Positions 17,742 through 26,037 of a DNA stretch of 64,000 nt are shown here, one piece after another. Every line of letters starts with the position of its first letter. Position 1 is the first letter of the stretch. The translations under genes and the position numbers were made by a program. Where the stretch lies: assembly GCA_004558825.1 (NCBI GenBank), contig SFDB01000007.1, positions 1-64,000 of the forward strand. The letters are read 5' to 3'. A model generated the notes under the pieces. The model saw only the letters and a program-made list of their open reading frames with translations, had not been told where the DNA came from and did no database searches. This stretch comes from Clostridiales bacterium (GTDB taxonomy: Bacteria; Bacillota; Clostridia; Christensenellales; CAG-138).

Positions 17742-17850
17742 TTTTTCACGGACTGTGCTTAACGTATGCAATAATTCTCACAATAACAATGTATAACCTC
17801 ATATCTATCGGAAATACTTGCGTCATAGTAATATACCGGAGGTAAAATAA

Positions 17851-18915
17851 ATGTGTGCATCATTTTTGGACGGATTTCTTAAGGGGGCGGCTATCGATCT
17901 CGGTACGGTAAATACGCTCATTGCCATAAAAGGGAAAGGCATAGTGCTTCGCGAACCGAGCGCCGTAGCCATCTCAAATATGTCAAGAAACGAGATAATC
18001 GCCATCGGCAACGCCGCGCCCAAGCTTCTCGGCCGCACCCCAGGCGGCATAACAATAGTTCATCCGCTTAAAGACGGCGTAATAGCCGACATGTCGCTCG
18101 CCACGGTAATGCTCACAAGCTTCATGCAGCGTGCGCTCGGCAAGCGGCCGAGTATATTGGGGCTCAACACAGTCATATGCGTTCCCGGCTGCATAACGAA
18201 CGTCGAAAGGAACGCCATTGAAGAGGCCGCCCGATGCGCGGGAGCAAGGAACGTATTCATACTTGAAGAATCGCTTGCGGCCGCAATAGGCGCGGAGCTC
18301 GACATCTACAGCGGCGTAGGCTCAATGGTTGTCGACATCGGCGGCGGAACAACAGACGCAGCCGTCATATGCTACAGCGGCATAGCCTCCGCACAGTCTG
18401 TGCGCATAGGCGGAACGCATATAAATGAAGCAATCATCAATTATATTCGTTCCCAATTCGGGCTCATAATCGGCGATAAAACCGCCGAAAATCTAAAGCT
18501 TATGACGGGATTGAACTGCTTTGGCGATACACGCATGATACGCATAAAGGGCCGCCGCATGGATACAGGCCTGCCGGATACCGTAGAAATAAAGGCCTCC
18601 GATGTTTCGCGCGCCATAGAACCGACGGCCGATCTCATTGTGCGCGCAATTAAAGATACGCTCGCTTCAACGCCTCCCGAGCTCGCGGGCGACGTAATGG
18701 ATACCGGTATTACTCTCACGGGCGGCGGAGCGCTCCTTGGCGGGCTTTGCGAGCGTGTGGCTCAAGAAACGGGCATCAAAACGCATATAGCCGATGGCTG
18801 TGGCGATTGCGTCATAATAGGCGCCTTGAAGATGCTTGAAAACCTTTCAGCGTTCGAGCCCATAGATCAAAACCGCTCCGCCGACGGCAGCGGCCGCGCT
18901 TTTGGCGCCATATGA
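17851..18915 (+). CDS. mreB: MreB-family actin homologue
   Basis: This 354-residue protein polymerises under the membrane and guides cell-wall synthesis. All nucleotide motifs are present: phosphate-1 IDLGTVNTLI, the ERNAIEEAARCAGA connecting segment, phosphate-2 DIGGGTTDAAVI and adenosine motif TGGGALLGGL. The N-terminus FLDGFLKGAAIDLG is short, as in Mbl/MreBH. No mreC, mreD or rodA follows, so this is an orphan paralogue rather than the classical mreBCD copy. GGAGGTAAAATAA precedes the ATG. The maf gene lies 75 bases downstream and may share its transcript. In Bacillus mbl is tied to sporulation genes, but no such neighbour is seen here. Confidence 0.93.
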   Translation: MCASFLDGFLKGAAIDLGTVNTLIAIKGKGIVLREPSAVAISNMSRNEIIAIGNAAPKLLGRTPGGITIVHPLKDGVIADMSLATVMLTSFMQRALGKRPSILGLNTVICVPGCITNVERNAIEEAARCAGARNVFILEESLAAAIGAELDIYSGVGSMVVDIGGGTTDAAVICYSGIASAQSVRIGGTHINEAIINYIRSQFGLIIGDKTAENLKLMTGLNCFGDTRMIRIKGRRMDTGLPDTVEIKASDVSRAIEPTADLIVRAIKDTLASTPPELAGDVMDTGITLTGGGALLGGLCERVAQETGIKTHIADGCGDCVIIGALKMLENLSAFEPIDQNRSADGSGRAFGAI

Positions 18916-18989
18916 GTTTTTTGCTTGATTATGCGGTTTATAGGTGATATGCTCCATAGGTATACTGTAACAAGGAGCTATCGAAGCGC

Positions 18990-19574
18990 ATGGAAATAAT
19001 TCTTGCTTCAAAATCACCGCGCCGTCGCGAGCTTTTGCAGCTCGTCGGACTTGACTTCTCCGTCGTTCCAAGCAATGCCGACGAGTCCGCAATATTGGAA
19101 GACGACCCCGCGATGCTCGTCAGGCGCCTCGCGTCCGTAAAATGCGAAGCTGTTAAATCCGCTCGAAGCGACTGCCTCGTCATAGGCGCAGATACAATAG
19201 TCGTATATGACGGGCAGGTCATAGGCAAACCGACAGACGCGCATGACGCCAAGCGCATATTGCGCCTTTTGAGCGGCAAAACGCACACCGTCTATTCCGG
19301 GCTTTGCGTAATGACTGACGAAAAAAAACTTGTCTGCCACGATACGACGTATGTTACATTCGCCGATCTCTCCGATGAGGTAATCGACGCATATGTTGCA
19401 ACCGGCGACCCGCTTGACAAGGCAGGCGCGTACGGCATTCAGGGCATGTTCGGAATGTTCGTCGAAAAGATAGACGGCAACTACTTCAATGTAATAGGAA
19501 TGCCCCTGCCAAGGCTGTATGAACTAATGCTAAGCGCGGGCGTCGACATTATGAAAATGAACCGATTATCGTAA
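18990..19574 (+). CDS. maf: Maf nucleotide pyrophosphatase
   Basis: This 194-residue cytosolic enzyme hydrolyses non-canonical or pyrimidine nucleoside triphosphates (dTTP/UTP) to monophosphates, and its loss affects septum formation. It shows ILASKSPRRRELL at the N-terminus, VIGADTIV with the catalytic aspartate, SGKTHTVYSG and the C-terminal GAYGIQG and IDGNYFNVIGMP, all Maf signatures. The length is typical. A CAAGGAGC site sits near the ATG. It follows mreB, a common pairing in Firmicutes. Confidence 0.95.
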   Translation: MEIILASKSPRRRELLQLVGLDFSVVPSNADESAILEDDPAMLVRRLASVKCEAVKSARSDCLVIGADTIVVYDGQVIGKPTDAHDAKRILRLLSGKTHTVYSGLCVMTDEKKLVCHDTTYVTFADLSDEVIDAYVATGDPLDKAGAYGIQGMFGMFVEKIDGNYFNVIGMPLPRLYELMLSAGVDIMKMNRLS

Positions 19575-19603
19575 ATCCCGTCTTTGACGCGCTACAGCGC
19601 AAA

Positions 19604-19628
19604 GCCCCTCCGCGATTTTTGGAGGGGC
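19604..19628. terminator. Hairpin between convergent maf and rubrerythrin genes
   Basis: An 8-bp stem GCCCCTCC/GGAGGGGC with a loop rich in T. Neither side has a strong U tract, so it may work weakly in both directions. Confidence 0.45.
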
Positions 19629-19653
19629 ATGCGTCATAAATTAAAACTATTGC

Positions 19654-20193
19654 TTAATAGTTATCGCTCTTTATCTCAAAGTACGCCTGCGGATGTGCGC
19701 ATACGGGGCAAACCTGAGGCGCGTCCTTACCTATATGGATATGGCCGCAGTTTGTGCAGATCCATACGACCGCTACATCGCGGTGGAACACCTTGTTCCC
19801 CTCCATATTGGCAACAAGCTGATTATAGCGCTTTTCATGCGAATTTTCGATGTTGCCTACAGCCGTAAAGAGATTCGCTATGTGCTCGAAGCCTTCCTCA
19901 CGCGCTTCACGCGCAAACTTCGCGTACATATCTGTCCATTCATAGTTTTCACCGCTTGCCGCATCCTTCAAATTCGTAATGGTATCAGGCACTTTGCCAT
20001 CGTGAAGCAGCTTGAACCATATTTTCGCGTGTTCGCGCTCATTTCCAGCGGTTTCGGTGAATATGTCGGCGATTTGCACATAGCCTTCCTTTTTCGCCGC
20101 CGAAGCATAATACCCATATTTGATGCTTGCCTGAGATTCTCCGGCAAACGCCGCCATAAGATTCGCCTGTGTCCTTGATCCGTTAAACTCCAT
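19654..20193 (-). CDS. rbr: Rubrerythrin
   Basis: This 179-residue peroxidase reduces hydrogen peroxide using a di-iron centre and a rubredoxin-type iron site. The helical bundle carries the iron ligands in GESQASIKYGYYA, ETAGNEREHAKIW and NIENSHEKRY. The C-terminal rubredoxin domain shows CTNCGH and CPVCAHPQAYFE. The length is normal (170-195). AAAAGGAG lies upstream of the ATG. It follows perR by 15 bases, so it is under the same peroxide-responsive control. The gene fits a strict anaerobe that meets occasional oxygen. Confidence 0.95.
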   Translation of the reverse strand: MEFNGSRTQANLMAAFAGESQASIKYGYYASAAKKEGYVQIADIFTETAGNEREHAKIWFKLLHDGKVPDTITNLKDAASGENYEWTDMYAKFAREAREEGFEHIANLFTAVGNIENSHEKRYNQLVANMEGNKVFHRDVAVVWICTNCGHIHIGKDAPQVCPVCAHPQAYFEIKSDNY

Positions 20194-20208
20194 AAAACTT
20201 CTCCTTTT

Positions 20209-20586
20209 TCATTTATTTTTGCATTCACGGCATATGCCGCAGAACAGAATGCTCGCATTCTTTACCTCGCAGCCGCTGTATTTCTGTGCTGCCTCTACCG
20301 TGTCGGGAATGGCATCTCTTGCAATATCGACCGCTTTACCGCACTTTTCACATATCAGATGGTAATGACCGTCCGCAATGCTGTCGAACCTGTCCGAGCC
20401 GTTAGGCACTTCTATCCTCATCACCTTGCCTATTTTTGAAAGCTGATTTAAGTTTCTGTATACGGTCGCAAGGCTCAAGCTGGGCTCTCTCTCCTTAAGA
20501 TGAGTATACAGCTCTTCTGCGGTCGGGTGATTAAGCTCGTACCGCAATGTTCTGAGAATGCCTTCACGCTGCTTAGAATAGATCAC
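20209..20586 (-). CDS. perR: Fur-family peroxide regulator PerR
   Basis: This 125-residue repressor has the winged-helix domain (LSLATVYRNLNQL recognition helix), the regulatory metal ligands in DGHYHLICEKCG (His74, His76) and the structural zinc cysteines Cys79/Cys82 and Cys119/Cys122. His20 in NHPTAEELY and an aspartate in DRFD match PerR's oxidation-sensitive site, favouring PerR over Fur. It is shorter than Bacillus PerR (145) at the N-terminus. It starts at GTG 20586 with CGGAGGG four bases upstream. A PerR-like palindrome sits directly after its own -10 box, implying autoregulation, and rubrerythrin follows in the operon. Confidence 0.88.
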   Translation of the reverse strand: MIYSKQREGILRTLRYELNHPTAEELYTHLKEREPSLSLATVYRNLNQLSKIGKVMRIEVPNGSDRFDSIADGHYHLICEKCGKAVDIARDAIPDTVEAAQKYSGCEVKNASILFCGICRECKNK

Positions 20587-20597
20587 GATGCCCTCCG

Positions 20598-20647
20598 AAT
20601 AATAATTATTATCATTCTTATTATAGCATGATTTTCTATCATTTCAA
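20598..20647 (-). promoter_or_regulatory. perR-rbr promoter with PerR-box-like palindrome
   Basis: On the minus strand TTGAAA (20647-20642) and TATAAT (20625-20620) are 16 bases apart. Immediately downstream lies ATAATAATTATTAT (20612-20599), a perfect palindrome very close to the PerR box (TTATAATNATTATAA). A bound repressor would block the start site. The promoter overlaps the 3' end of the DUF421 gene. Confidence 0.75.
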
Positions 20648-21340
20648 GCTATTTTTATAATTGTTAACAATTTTTTTATACACGGAAAGGCTGTTATTCC
20701 TGTCACAGGTTGCAAGCGCTATTATCGATGGATCGCCTATTCCCTGAAGAGCAAGCTGTTTTTTAAGCCATTTCTCGTTGTTTCCCGTGGCCCTCAGGTT
20801 TTCCCACATTACCCTGCCGTCGATTATTACATTCATCAATAAATACTGCTGCTCGGGCGACATCTCCATATCCTCGGGCGTAACCGGCCGCCTGTTTTCC
20901 TTCGGCAGAAAGCTTATGTCGCCGTTGAGTTCGAAAACAGCGGTTTCTATATTGCTCAGGTCAAAAAAGCCCCTTGCCCGCGCATTCGACAAAAACTCAT
21001 TAATGTCTATCTTGGCACGACGCATGTTTTTTACGTTTATTCTACCATTATCATATAGTATCATAGGCTTGCCTGATACAAAAGACCTGAATTTAACAGA
21101 CTTGCACGATATAGCCGCCGTCGTAAACGTCACTACGCCATATATTATGAGAGCAAGCAGCGGTTTTGTCATATCCTCAAGCTCCGTCGCCATCTCAGCG
21201 GCAATTGAGCCTATCGTTATCCCGCTGACATAGTCGAATAGACTCATTTGCGATATTACCCTGTTGCCGCGCAGTTTCGTCACCAAAAACATCACTATTA
21301 TTGACGCCATCGATGCGACGCCGATTTTTATGTAATCCAT
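20639..21340 (-). CDS. DUF421 (YetF-family) membrane protein
   Basis: This 233-residue protein has three N-terminal membrane helices (about residues 5-85). The first loop carries the family motif NRVISQMSLFDYVSGITIGS. The cytosolic DUF421 domain follows (KPMILYDNGRINVKNMRRAKIDINEFLSNARARGF, given in part, and FELNGDISFLPKE). YetF-family proteins are implicated in spore or envelope functions in Bacillus; the activity is unknown. The ATG at 21340 has AAGGAGATT upstream. The last 9 bases overlap the perR promoter. Confidence 0.88.
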   Translation of the reverse strand: MDYIKIGVASMASIIVMFLVTKLRGNRVISQMSLFDYVSGITIGSIAAEMATELEDMTKPLLALIIYGVVTFTTAAISCKSVKFRSFVSGKPMILYDNGRINVKNMRRAKIDINEFLSNARARGFFDLSNIETAVFELNGDISFLPKENRRPVTPEDMEMSPEQQYLLMNVIIDGRVMWENLRATGNNEKWLKKQLALQGIGDPSIIALATCDRNNSLSVYKKIVNNYKNSLK

Positions 21341-21429
21341 TGTTAATCTCCTTTTATAATAGAATAGTTTCTCAAGGCTTGCCAAAAATATGTGTGCCGT
21401 TTGAGACTCAGTTTTTCATATGCTTTTGC

Positions 21430-21457
21430 TTGCGCCGAGCAGAGTCTGTGGTAGAAT
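21430..21457 (+). promoter_or_regulatory. Promoter of the exporter-HutD pair
   Basis: TTGCGC (21430-21435), a 16-base spacer and TAGAAT (21452-21457), with a TG one base before the -10 (extended -10). It lies 34 bases upstream of the start codon. Confidence 0.55.
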
Positions 21458-21491
21458 AAGCAGAGTAAAAAATTGAATCGAGGTTTCAATA

Positions 21492-22364
21492 ATGCTTGAT
21501 GTATTGCTTGACGCGCTGCTTGACGCGCTGAAAATGCTTCCTTTTCTGCTGGTCACATTTTTTGCGCTCGAATATCTTGAGCACAGGGCTTCGGAGCGTG
21601 TGCTTCACGCCTTCGTCAAGGCCTCGCGGCTCGGTCCGCTCGCCGGAACCGCTTTCGGCCTTATTCCGCAATGTGGCTTTTCCGTCATGGCCTCAAGCTT
21701 TTTCGCTCAGCGTGTGATATCGGTAGGCACGCTTCTTGCCGTATTCATTTCAACGTCAGACGAAGCGATAATAGTCATGCTCGGCAACGTGTCCAACATA
21801 AGCAAGGCACTCGTTATAATCGGCATAAAATCGATCGTCGCTATTGTCGTCGGATATATTGCAGACGCAATATTCAAAAATCAATCCCATGGTATAACGG
21901 AACATTCTATTATGCACGAGCATGAGGAGCACTGCCATGAAGGCTGCGGCTGTTCGTGCAACTCAAAGCGTTCGTTCATAACAAACGCCCTCAAGCGCAC
22001 AGTCATAGTCTTCCTTTTCGTGCTGATCTCGTCGGTAATACTCGGCGTTCTCGTGTTCCTTCTCGGTGAGGACAAGCTGCATGCGCTTTTGCTCAGCAAC
22101 AGCGTGTTCCAGCCCTTTATCTCGGCGTTCATCGGTCTTATCCCCAACTGCGCCCCGTCCGTAATACTCGCAAACATGTACATGGAGGGCGCACTTAGCC
22201 TCGGCTCCGCTGTAGCCGGCTTCTGCACTGCGTCAGGCATGGGATTACTTGTGCTTTTCCGCTCAAATAAAAACATGAAGCAAAACCTTGCTATTCTTGC
22301 GGCGCTATATGCCGTAGGCGCCGTCACAGGCGTAATTATTCAGGCAATATCCATGCTTTTCTGA
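21492..22364 (+). CDS. Putative heavy-metal/arsenic exporter (ArsP_2-type permease)
   Basis: This 290-residue membrane protein has two pseudo-repeats, each with the motif GLIPQCGFSV (about residue 55) and GLIPNCAPSV (about residue 215), diagnostic of the 10-helix putative metal/arsenic efflux family. Between them is a cytosolic loop HEHEEHCHEGCGCSC (about residues 140-155), rich in His and Cys and suited to bind soft or transition metals. Suggested substrates in the family are manganese and arsenicals; the loop favours a divalent or soft metal but proves none. GAGGTT precedes the ATG. HutD follows after 12 bases. Confidence 0.75.
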   Translation: MLDVLLDALLDALKMLPFLLVTFFALEYLEHRASERVLHAFVKASRLGPLAGTAFGLIPQCGFSVMASSFFAQRVISVGTLLAVFISTSDEAIIVMLGNVSNISKALVIIGIKSIVAIVVGYIADAIFKNQSHGITEHSIMHEHEEHCHEGCGCSCNSKRSFITNALKRTVIVFLFVLISSVILGVLVFLLGEDKLHALLLSNSVFQPFISAFIGLIPNCAPSVILANMYMEGALSLGSAVAGFCTASGMGLLVLFRSNKNMKQNLAILAALYAVGAVTGVIIQAISMLF

Positions 22365-22376
22365 TTAGGAGGCCAT

Positions 22377-22964
22377 ATGAAATCAGTAAAACTCACGCGT
22401 GATGATATAAACGTGTCGCTTTGGAGCGGCGGAACGACGAGCGAAATATTGATTTTTCCCGACAGTGCAAAATATTCCGACAGGAATTTCCTTTTTCGTA
22501 TAAGCTCGGCAACGGTCGACGAAGAAGTGTCTGCATTCACACGGCTCGACGGTTATTCGCGCTTAATTGTATCGCTTGATCACAGTTTTTCGCTTTCACA
22601 TGACGGCGCGGCAGAAATTTTAATTCCGCCATATACCGTGCATGAGTTCGACGGCGCAAGCGAAACAGTCAGCCGCGGAAGAATAACCGACTTCAATCTA
22701 ATGCTTCGAAAGGAGCGCACATTCGGACAAATGAACGTTTTTACAAGCGACGCCTCCGTTTCGGACGACGGCGCATATCTTGTTCGCATCGTATACGCCC
22801 CGCGCGGCAAAGTGGGCGTAAAGCTTTGCGATGCGCGCTATGCGCTCGGCGCAGGCGAAGCGCTCGTCATAAAAACGGACTGCGGCGAGCCGTTCTCGGC
22901 AGAGCTTACCATAGACGGCGGCTTTGTCGCGTCATATGCGGCGGCAGGAATTAAAGCTGAATAG
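22377..22964 (+). CDS. HutD-family cupin protein
   Basis: This 195-residue protein is a HutD-type bicupin: it begins with the conserved W-x-G-G-x-T-S-E-I (LWSGGTTSEILIFP). It continues with FLFRISSATVDEE and GYSRLIVSLD, then the DFNLMLRK segment of the second barrel. HutD proteins accompany histidine-use genes and are thought to be regulatory or metabolite-binding; no catalytic role is established. Here it is paired with the metal exporter and not with hut genes. AGGAGG lies upstream of the ATG. Confidence 0.82.
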   Translation: MKSVKLTRDDINVSLWSGGTTSEILIFPDSAKYSDRNFLFRISSATVDEEVSAFTRLDGYSRLIVSLDHSFSLSHDGAAEILIPPYTVHEFDGASETVSRGRITDFNLMLRKERTFGQMNVFTSDASVSDDGAYLVRIVYAPRGKVGVKLCDARYALGAGEALVIKTDCGEPFSAELTIDGGFVASYAAAGIKAE

Positions 22965-22987
22965 TATGCTTTTGAGTCCTAAACATC

Positions 22988-23158
22988 AAAAAGCTGTCGC
23001 TTTATTCGCGGCAGCTTTTTCGATTTTTTCTCGTGTTTTGCCTCTCGCATTCGCTCCCGGGCGTCAAAGCCGGAATTAACTTAAGGGGCTGCGGCCACTT
23101 AGCAACCCCGGGGTTTTTCGACAAGCTGAAGGCTGCCGCTCCGTTAGCGGCAGCCTTA
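22988..23158. repeat. Structured intergenic repeat, copy B (internally deleted)
   Basis: This copy shares with copy C the blocks CTCGTGTTTTGCCTCTCGC, GTCAAAGCCGGAATTAAC and AAGGGGCTG, and the terminal TTTTTCGACA, but about 60 bp of the middle is missing. The first hairpin is AAAAAGCTG/CAGCTTTTT instead of AAAAAGTGGC/GCCACTTTTT. It begins and ends with related hairpins: GCTGTCGC/GCGGCAGC at the left and GGCTGCCGCT/AGCGGCAGCC (23131-23155) at the right. It lies between the convergent HutD and aldolase genes. Confidence 0.8.
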
Positions 23159-23161
23159 GGT

Positions 23162-24277
23162 TCAAATAATAACTCGCGGCTTTTTCGAATTACCGCGCAT
23201 GTTGTTTTCAATAATGCGCTCCACCTCATTTCCGCGCACGCCGATAATCCAGCTCGTCATATTCGCCGCTGCGCACGCATGGTTAGGTATCACCCTGACC
23301 TTATCTCCTACCTTTAATTCTGCCGTTCCGTTTATCTTCACCTTTGCGACTTCTTCGGAAAGCGCATATATTGTCAGCTCGTCATGTCCCTTTATTCGTC
23401 CGTATCCAACTATCGAGTCATTCGTATGCGCCCCTTTGTCAAGCCCCAGGCATTTACTGCCGCAATCGAGCATTAGCTTGCCGTCGTGCATCGCTATAAC
23501 AGCAGCAAGCACCGTCATAGCGCAGTTCTCCTCTTTTGCTGCGCCGAGCGCTATTTGTATAACGTCATTATAGACGTAATTGCCCGGACGTATATGCGTT
23601 ATCAGCGGCGACAGGACATCCCACTGTATAGTGGGCGTAGATCCTGCGGCAACTATTTTGGGCGCAAATCCATACTTTTTAAGTGAATTAACCGCGTCCT
23701 CAAACGCTTTGTGCGATGCATTTGCAACAGCGCCGAGCTGCGAATGCTCCGTGCAGCCGTATACTTGCCCGGGGTGCGAGGCAATACCCGCAAATTCAAG
23801 CGTGTCGCAAGCATTCGATATCCGCTCGACCATCTCTCCTGCCGCATCGGGAGCAACGCCGAATCTTCCGAAACCCACGTCTGTTATGAGCAGATATTTT
23901 GCGCGTACCCCACATTCCGAAAATGCCTTGTCGTACGCAGCCGCCGCCTCAAAAGAGTCGAGCGACAGCATAAACCGGCAGTTTTTTGCCATCCGCACGA
24001 TGCGGCGCACATTTTCCTCGCCGACAAACGGATATGCCAGCATTATGGGCTTCCCAAGCTCCGCCAGCATCTCCGCTTCGTCGAGCGTCCCTGTCAAAAA
24101 GCCGTCCGCACCACATTCGAGCTGCAGCGCGGCTATATCGACGCTCTTATGTGTCTTTGTCATAGGAAAAAGCTTTTTCTCATGCTTGCGGCAAAGCTCA
24201 GAAACGTTGCGCAAATTGCTTTCAAGTATATCCATGTCCACCAGGAACGCAGGCGTCGCCAATTCGTCGATATTCAT
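23162..24277 (-). CDS. D-serine dehydratase / D-threonine aldolase-like PLP enzyme
   Basis: This 371-residue protein is a fold-type III PLP enzyme of the alanine-racemase N-terminal type. It begins ELATPAFLVDMDILESNL and carries the PLP lysine in FPMTKTHKS. Next come ITDVGFGRFGV and the phosphate-site GSTPTIQWD. The C-terminal metal site PNHACAAANMTSWIIGVRG has the His and Cys found in D-serine dehydratase (DSD1) and D-threonine aldolase. Products would be pyruvate and ammonia, or glycine and an aldehyde. It diverges from the L-serine dehydratase genes, favouring D-serine as substrate. I start it at 24277, after GGGGATG; a longer frame overlaps the promoter region. Confidence 0.83.
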   Translation of the reverse strand: MNIDELATPAFLVDMDILESNLRNVSELCRKHEKKLFPMTKTHKSVDIAALQLECGADGFLTGTLDEAEMLAELGKPIMLAYPFVGEENVRRIVRMAKNCRFMLSLDSFEAAAAYDKAFSECGVRAKYLLITDVGFGRFGVAPDAAGEMVERISNACDTLEFAGIASHPGQVYGCTEHSQLGAVANASHKAFEDAVNSLKKYGFAPKIVAAGSTPTIQWDVLSPLITHIRPGNYVYNDVIQIALGAAKEENCAMTVLAAVIAMHDGKLMLDCGSKCLGLDKGAHTNDSIVGYGRIKGHDELTIYALSEEVAKVKINGTAELKVGDKVRVIPNHACAAANMTSWIIGVRGNEVERIIENNMRGNSKKPRVII

Positions 24278-24299
24278 TTCGCATCCCCTTTTTTGCTTG

Positions 24300-24308
24300 A
24301 TTATAGCA
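24300..24308 (-). promoter_or_regulatory. Extended -10 promoter of the D-amino-acid gene
   Basis: On the minus strand TGCTATAAT (extended -10) lies 23 bases upstream of the chosen start. No good -35 box is visible. It faces away from the sdaAB promoter within about 70 bases, so one regulator could act on both. Confidence 0.55.
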
Positions 24309-24366
24309 TACGTCGTAGCGCATTTACGAAAAGTTTGTGCAAAATATATATTTTTCTGTTCTTGTG

Positions 24367-24375
24367 TGGTATAAT
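24367..24375 (+). promoter_or_regulatory. Extended -10 promoter of sdaAB-sdaAA
   Basis: TGGTATAAT ends at 24375, 22 bases before the sdaAB start codon. No -35 match is evident, which the extended -10 would offset. Confidence 0.55.
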
Positions 24376-24397
24376 CATGCTGGGTTAGGAGGTGCTT

Positions 24398-25060
24398 ATG
24401 AGCAATTATAGCGCATTCGATATAATTGGGCCGCGCATGATAGGTCCGTCCAGCTCTCACACCGCAGGGGCGGCGAGGCTCGGCTACATGGCTTGGAAAA
24501 TAGCTGGTGGGAATGTTAAAAGGGCCGAGCTTACGCTCTACGGCTCATTTGCGAAAACCGGCCGCGGCCACGGAACGGATAAGGCTCTCGCTGCCGGCGT
24601 TCTCGGAATGGAACCCGACGATGAGCGGCTAAGATACTCCATGCTGTTAATGCAGGAGGCCGGTGTGGAGCTTGTAATACAATACAGCGATGAGGACGTC
24701 GATGAGCCAAACACCGCTCGTATACGAATAACCGATTCAAAAGGCGAAGTCACCGATGTCGTCGGGTCGTCAATCGGAGGCGGAAGCATCGTCATAACAG
24801 AAATAAACGGCTTAAAGGTTGAATTTTCGGGCGAATACCCCACACTCATCATACGCCAGCGAGACGTTCCGGGCGTTATAAACGGCGTAACGAGCATACT
24901 GGCGCGCGAACAGATAAACGTTGCGTTTATGCGCGTTTTCAGGCATCAAAAGAGCAACGAAGCCTACATGATAATCGAAACGGATACTCAGGTTCCCGAG
25001 CGCACAAAGCAGCTCATACTTGACTGGTGTCCTGAAATAAGCGAGGTTAGAAGCGTATGA
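24398..25060 (+). CDS. sdaAB: L-serine dehydratase, beta subunit
   Basis: This 220-residue subunit of the oxygen-sensitive Fe-S serine dehydratase converts L-serine to pyruvate and ammonia together with SdaAA. It begins FDIIGPRMIGPSSSHTAGAA, the family signature, continues with GSFAKTGRGHGTDKAL and ends in an ACT domain (TLIIRQRDVPGVINGVTSIL) likely to sense or bind serine. I chose the ATG at 24398, five bases after TAGGAGG. The stop overlaps the sdaAA start (ATGA). Confidence 0.94.
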   Translation: MSNYSAFDIIGPRMIGPSSSHTAGAARLGYMAWKIAGGNVKRAELTLYGSFAKTGRGHGTDKALAAGVLGMEPDDERLRYSMLLMQEAGVELVIQYSDEDVDEPNTARIRITDSKGEVTDVVGSSIGGGSIVITEINGLKVEFSGEYPTLIIRQRDVPGVINGVTSILAREQINVAFMRVFRHQKSNEAYMIIETDTQVPERTKQLILDWCPEISEVRSV

Positions 25061-25941
25061 ATTATTTCTTCTCTTCGGGCGAGGATCTTTTAAGCATATG
25101 CAGAGCGGAAGGTATAACCATCGGCGAAGCAATGATACGGCGCGAAGTGCTGCGCGGCGAAATGACGCGCACCGATATAATCGATGAAATGTCTAAAAAC
25201 CTCGCTACCATGCGCACTTCGATAAAGGAAGGCATAGAGGTTCATCAGTCGTCAGTGTCGGGGCTTACCGGCGAAGATGCAGAAAGACTGTATAGATACA
25301 AGTCGCGCGCACTAATGGGCGAACGCATGGCCCGCATCGTCGCATCTTCAATGGCCGTCGTAGAAGTAAACGCTTCTATGGGCAAGATTGTCGCCGCACC
25401 AACTGCAGGGTCAAGCGGCATACTCCCTTCAACTCTCATAGTATGCGGAGAAGAACGCGGTTGGGACGACTCCGCCCTCATACTCGGGCTTTTCACGGCA
25501 AGCGCCATCGGCCTTATCATAGCAGATAAAGCAACTACGGCGGGCGCTGTCGGCGGCTGCCAGGCTGAAACGGGTACAGCCGCCGCTATGGCGGCGGCGG
25601 CTCTTACGGAGTTAAGCGGAGGCACGCCGCATATGGCGCTCGACGCAGCAGCCATTGCACTCAAAAACATAATGGGTCTTGTCTGCGATCCGGTGGCAGG
25701 TCTTGTCGAATGTCCATGCATAAAACGAAACGCCATAGGCGCGGCAAATGCCGTATTGTCGGCAGATCTCGCGCTTTCGGGCATAACGAGCCTCATACCG
25801 TTTGACGAATGTGTGGCGGCAATGAAAAGCGTCGGCAAAGCCATGAACGCCGACCTGCGAGAAACAGCGCGCGGAGGGCTTGCCGCAACACCCACTGCCA
25901 AGCGCATCGCAAAGCAGCTCGGGCTTGCACAGACAGAATAA
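25057..25941 (+). CDS. sdaAA: L-serine dehydratase, alpha subunit
   Basis: This 294-residue catalytic subunit holds the [4Fe-4S] cluster. Visible are VNASMGKIVAAPTAGSSGIL, the cysteine in GAVGGCQAETGTAAA, and LVCDPVAGLVECPCIKRNA with its further cluster cysteines. The C-terminus (GLAATPTAKRIAKQL) is standard. The length matches the family. It is translated through overlap with sdaAB and followed by a terminator hairpin at 25995. The pair makes pyruvate for fermentation. Confidence 0.95.
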   Translation: MNYFFSSGEDLLSICRAEGITIGEAMIRREVLRGEMTRTDIIDEMSKNLATMRTSIKEGIEVHQSSVSGLTGEDAERLYRYKSRALMGERMARIVASSMAVVEVNASMGKIVAAPTAGSSGILPSTLIVCGEERGWDDSALILGLFTASAIGLIIADKATTAGAVGGCQAETGTAAAMAAAALTELSGGTPHMALDAAAIALKNIMGLVCDPVAGLVECPCIKRNAIGAANAVLSADLALSGITSLIPFDECVAAMKSVGKAMNADLRETARGGLAATPTAKRIAKQLGLAQTE

Positions 25942-25994
25942 TCCTTTCATATCATTAGCGAATAACGATGCTTTTTCTTTAAATAAATCAAAAA

Positions 25995-26026
25995 CGGTGC
26001 GGCCTTTTCAAGCCGCACCGCATTTT
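25995..26026. terminator. Bidirectional terminator between sdaAA and rho
   Basis: CGGTGCGGC pairs with GCCGCACCG. CATTTT follows on the plus strand and a TTTTTGATTTATTT tract on the minus strand, so it can end both convergent transcripts. Confidence 0.8.
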
Positions 26027-26037
26027 ATCATTAAAAG

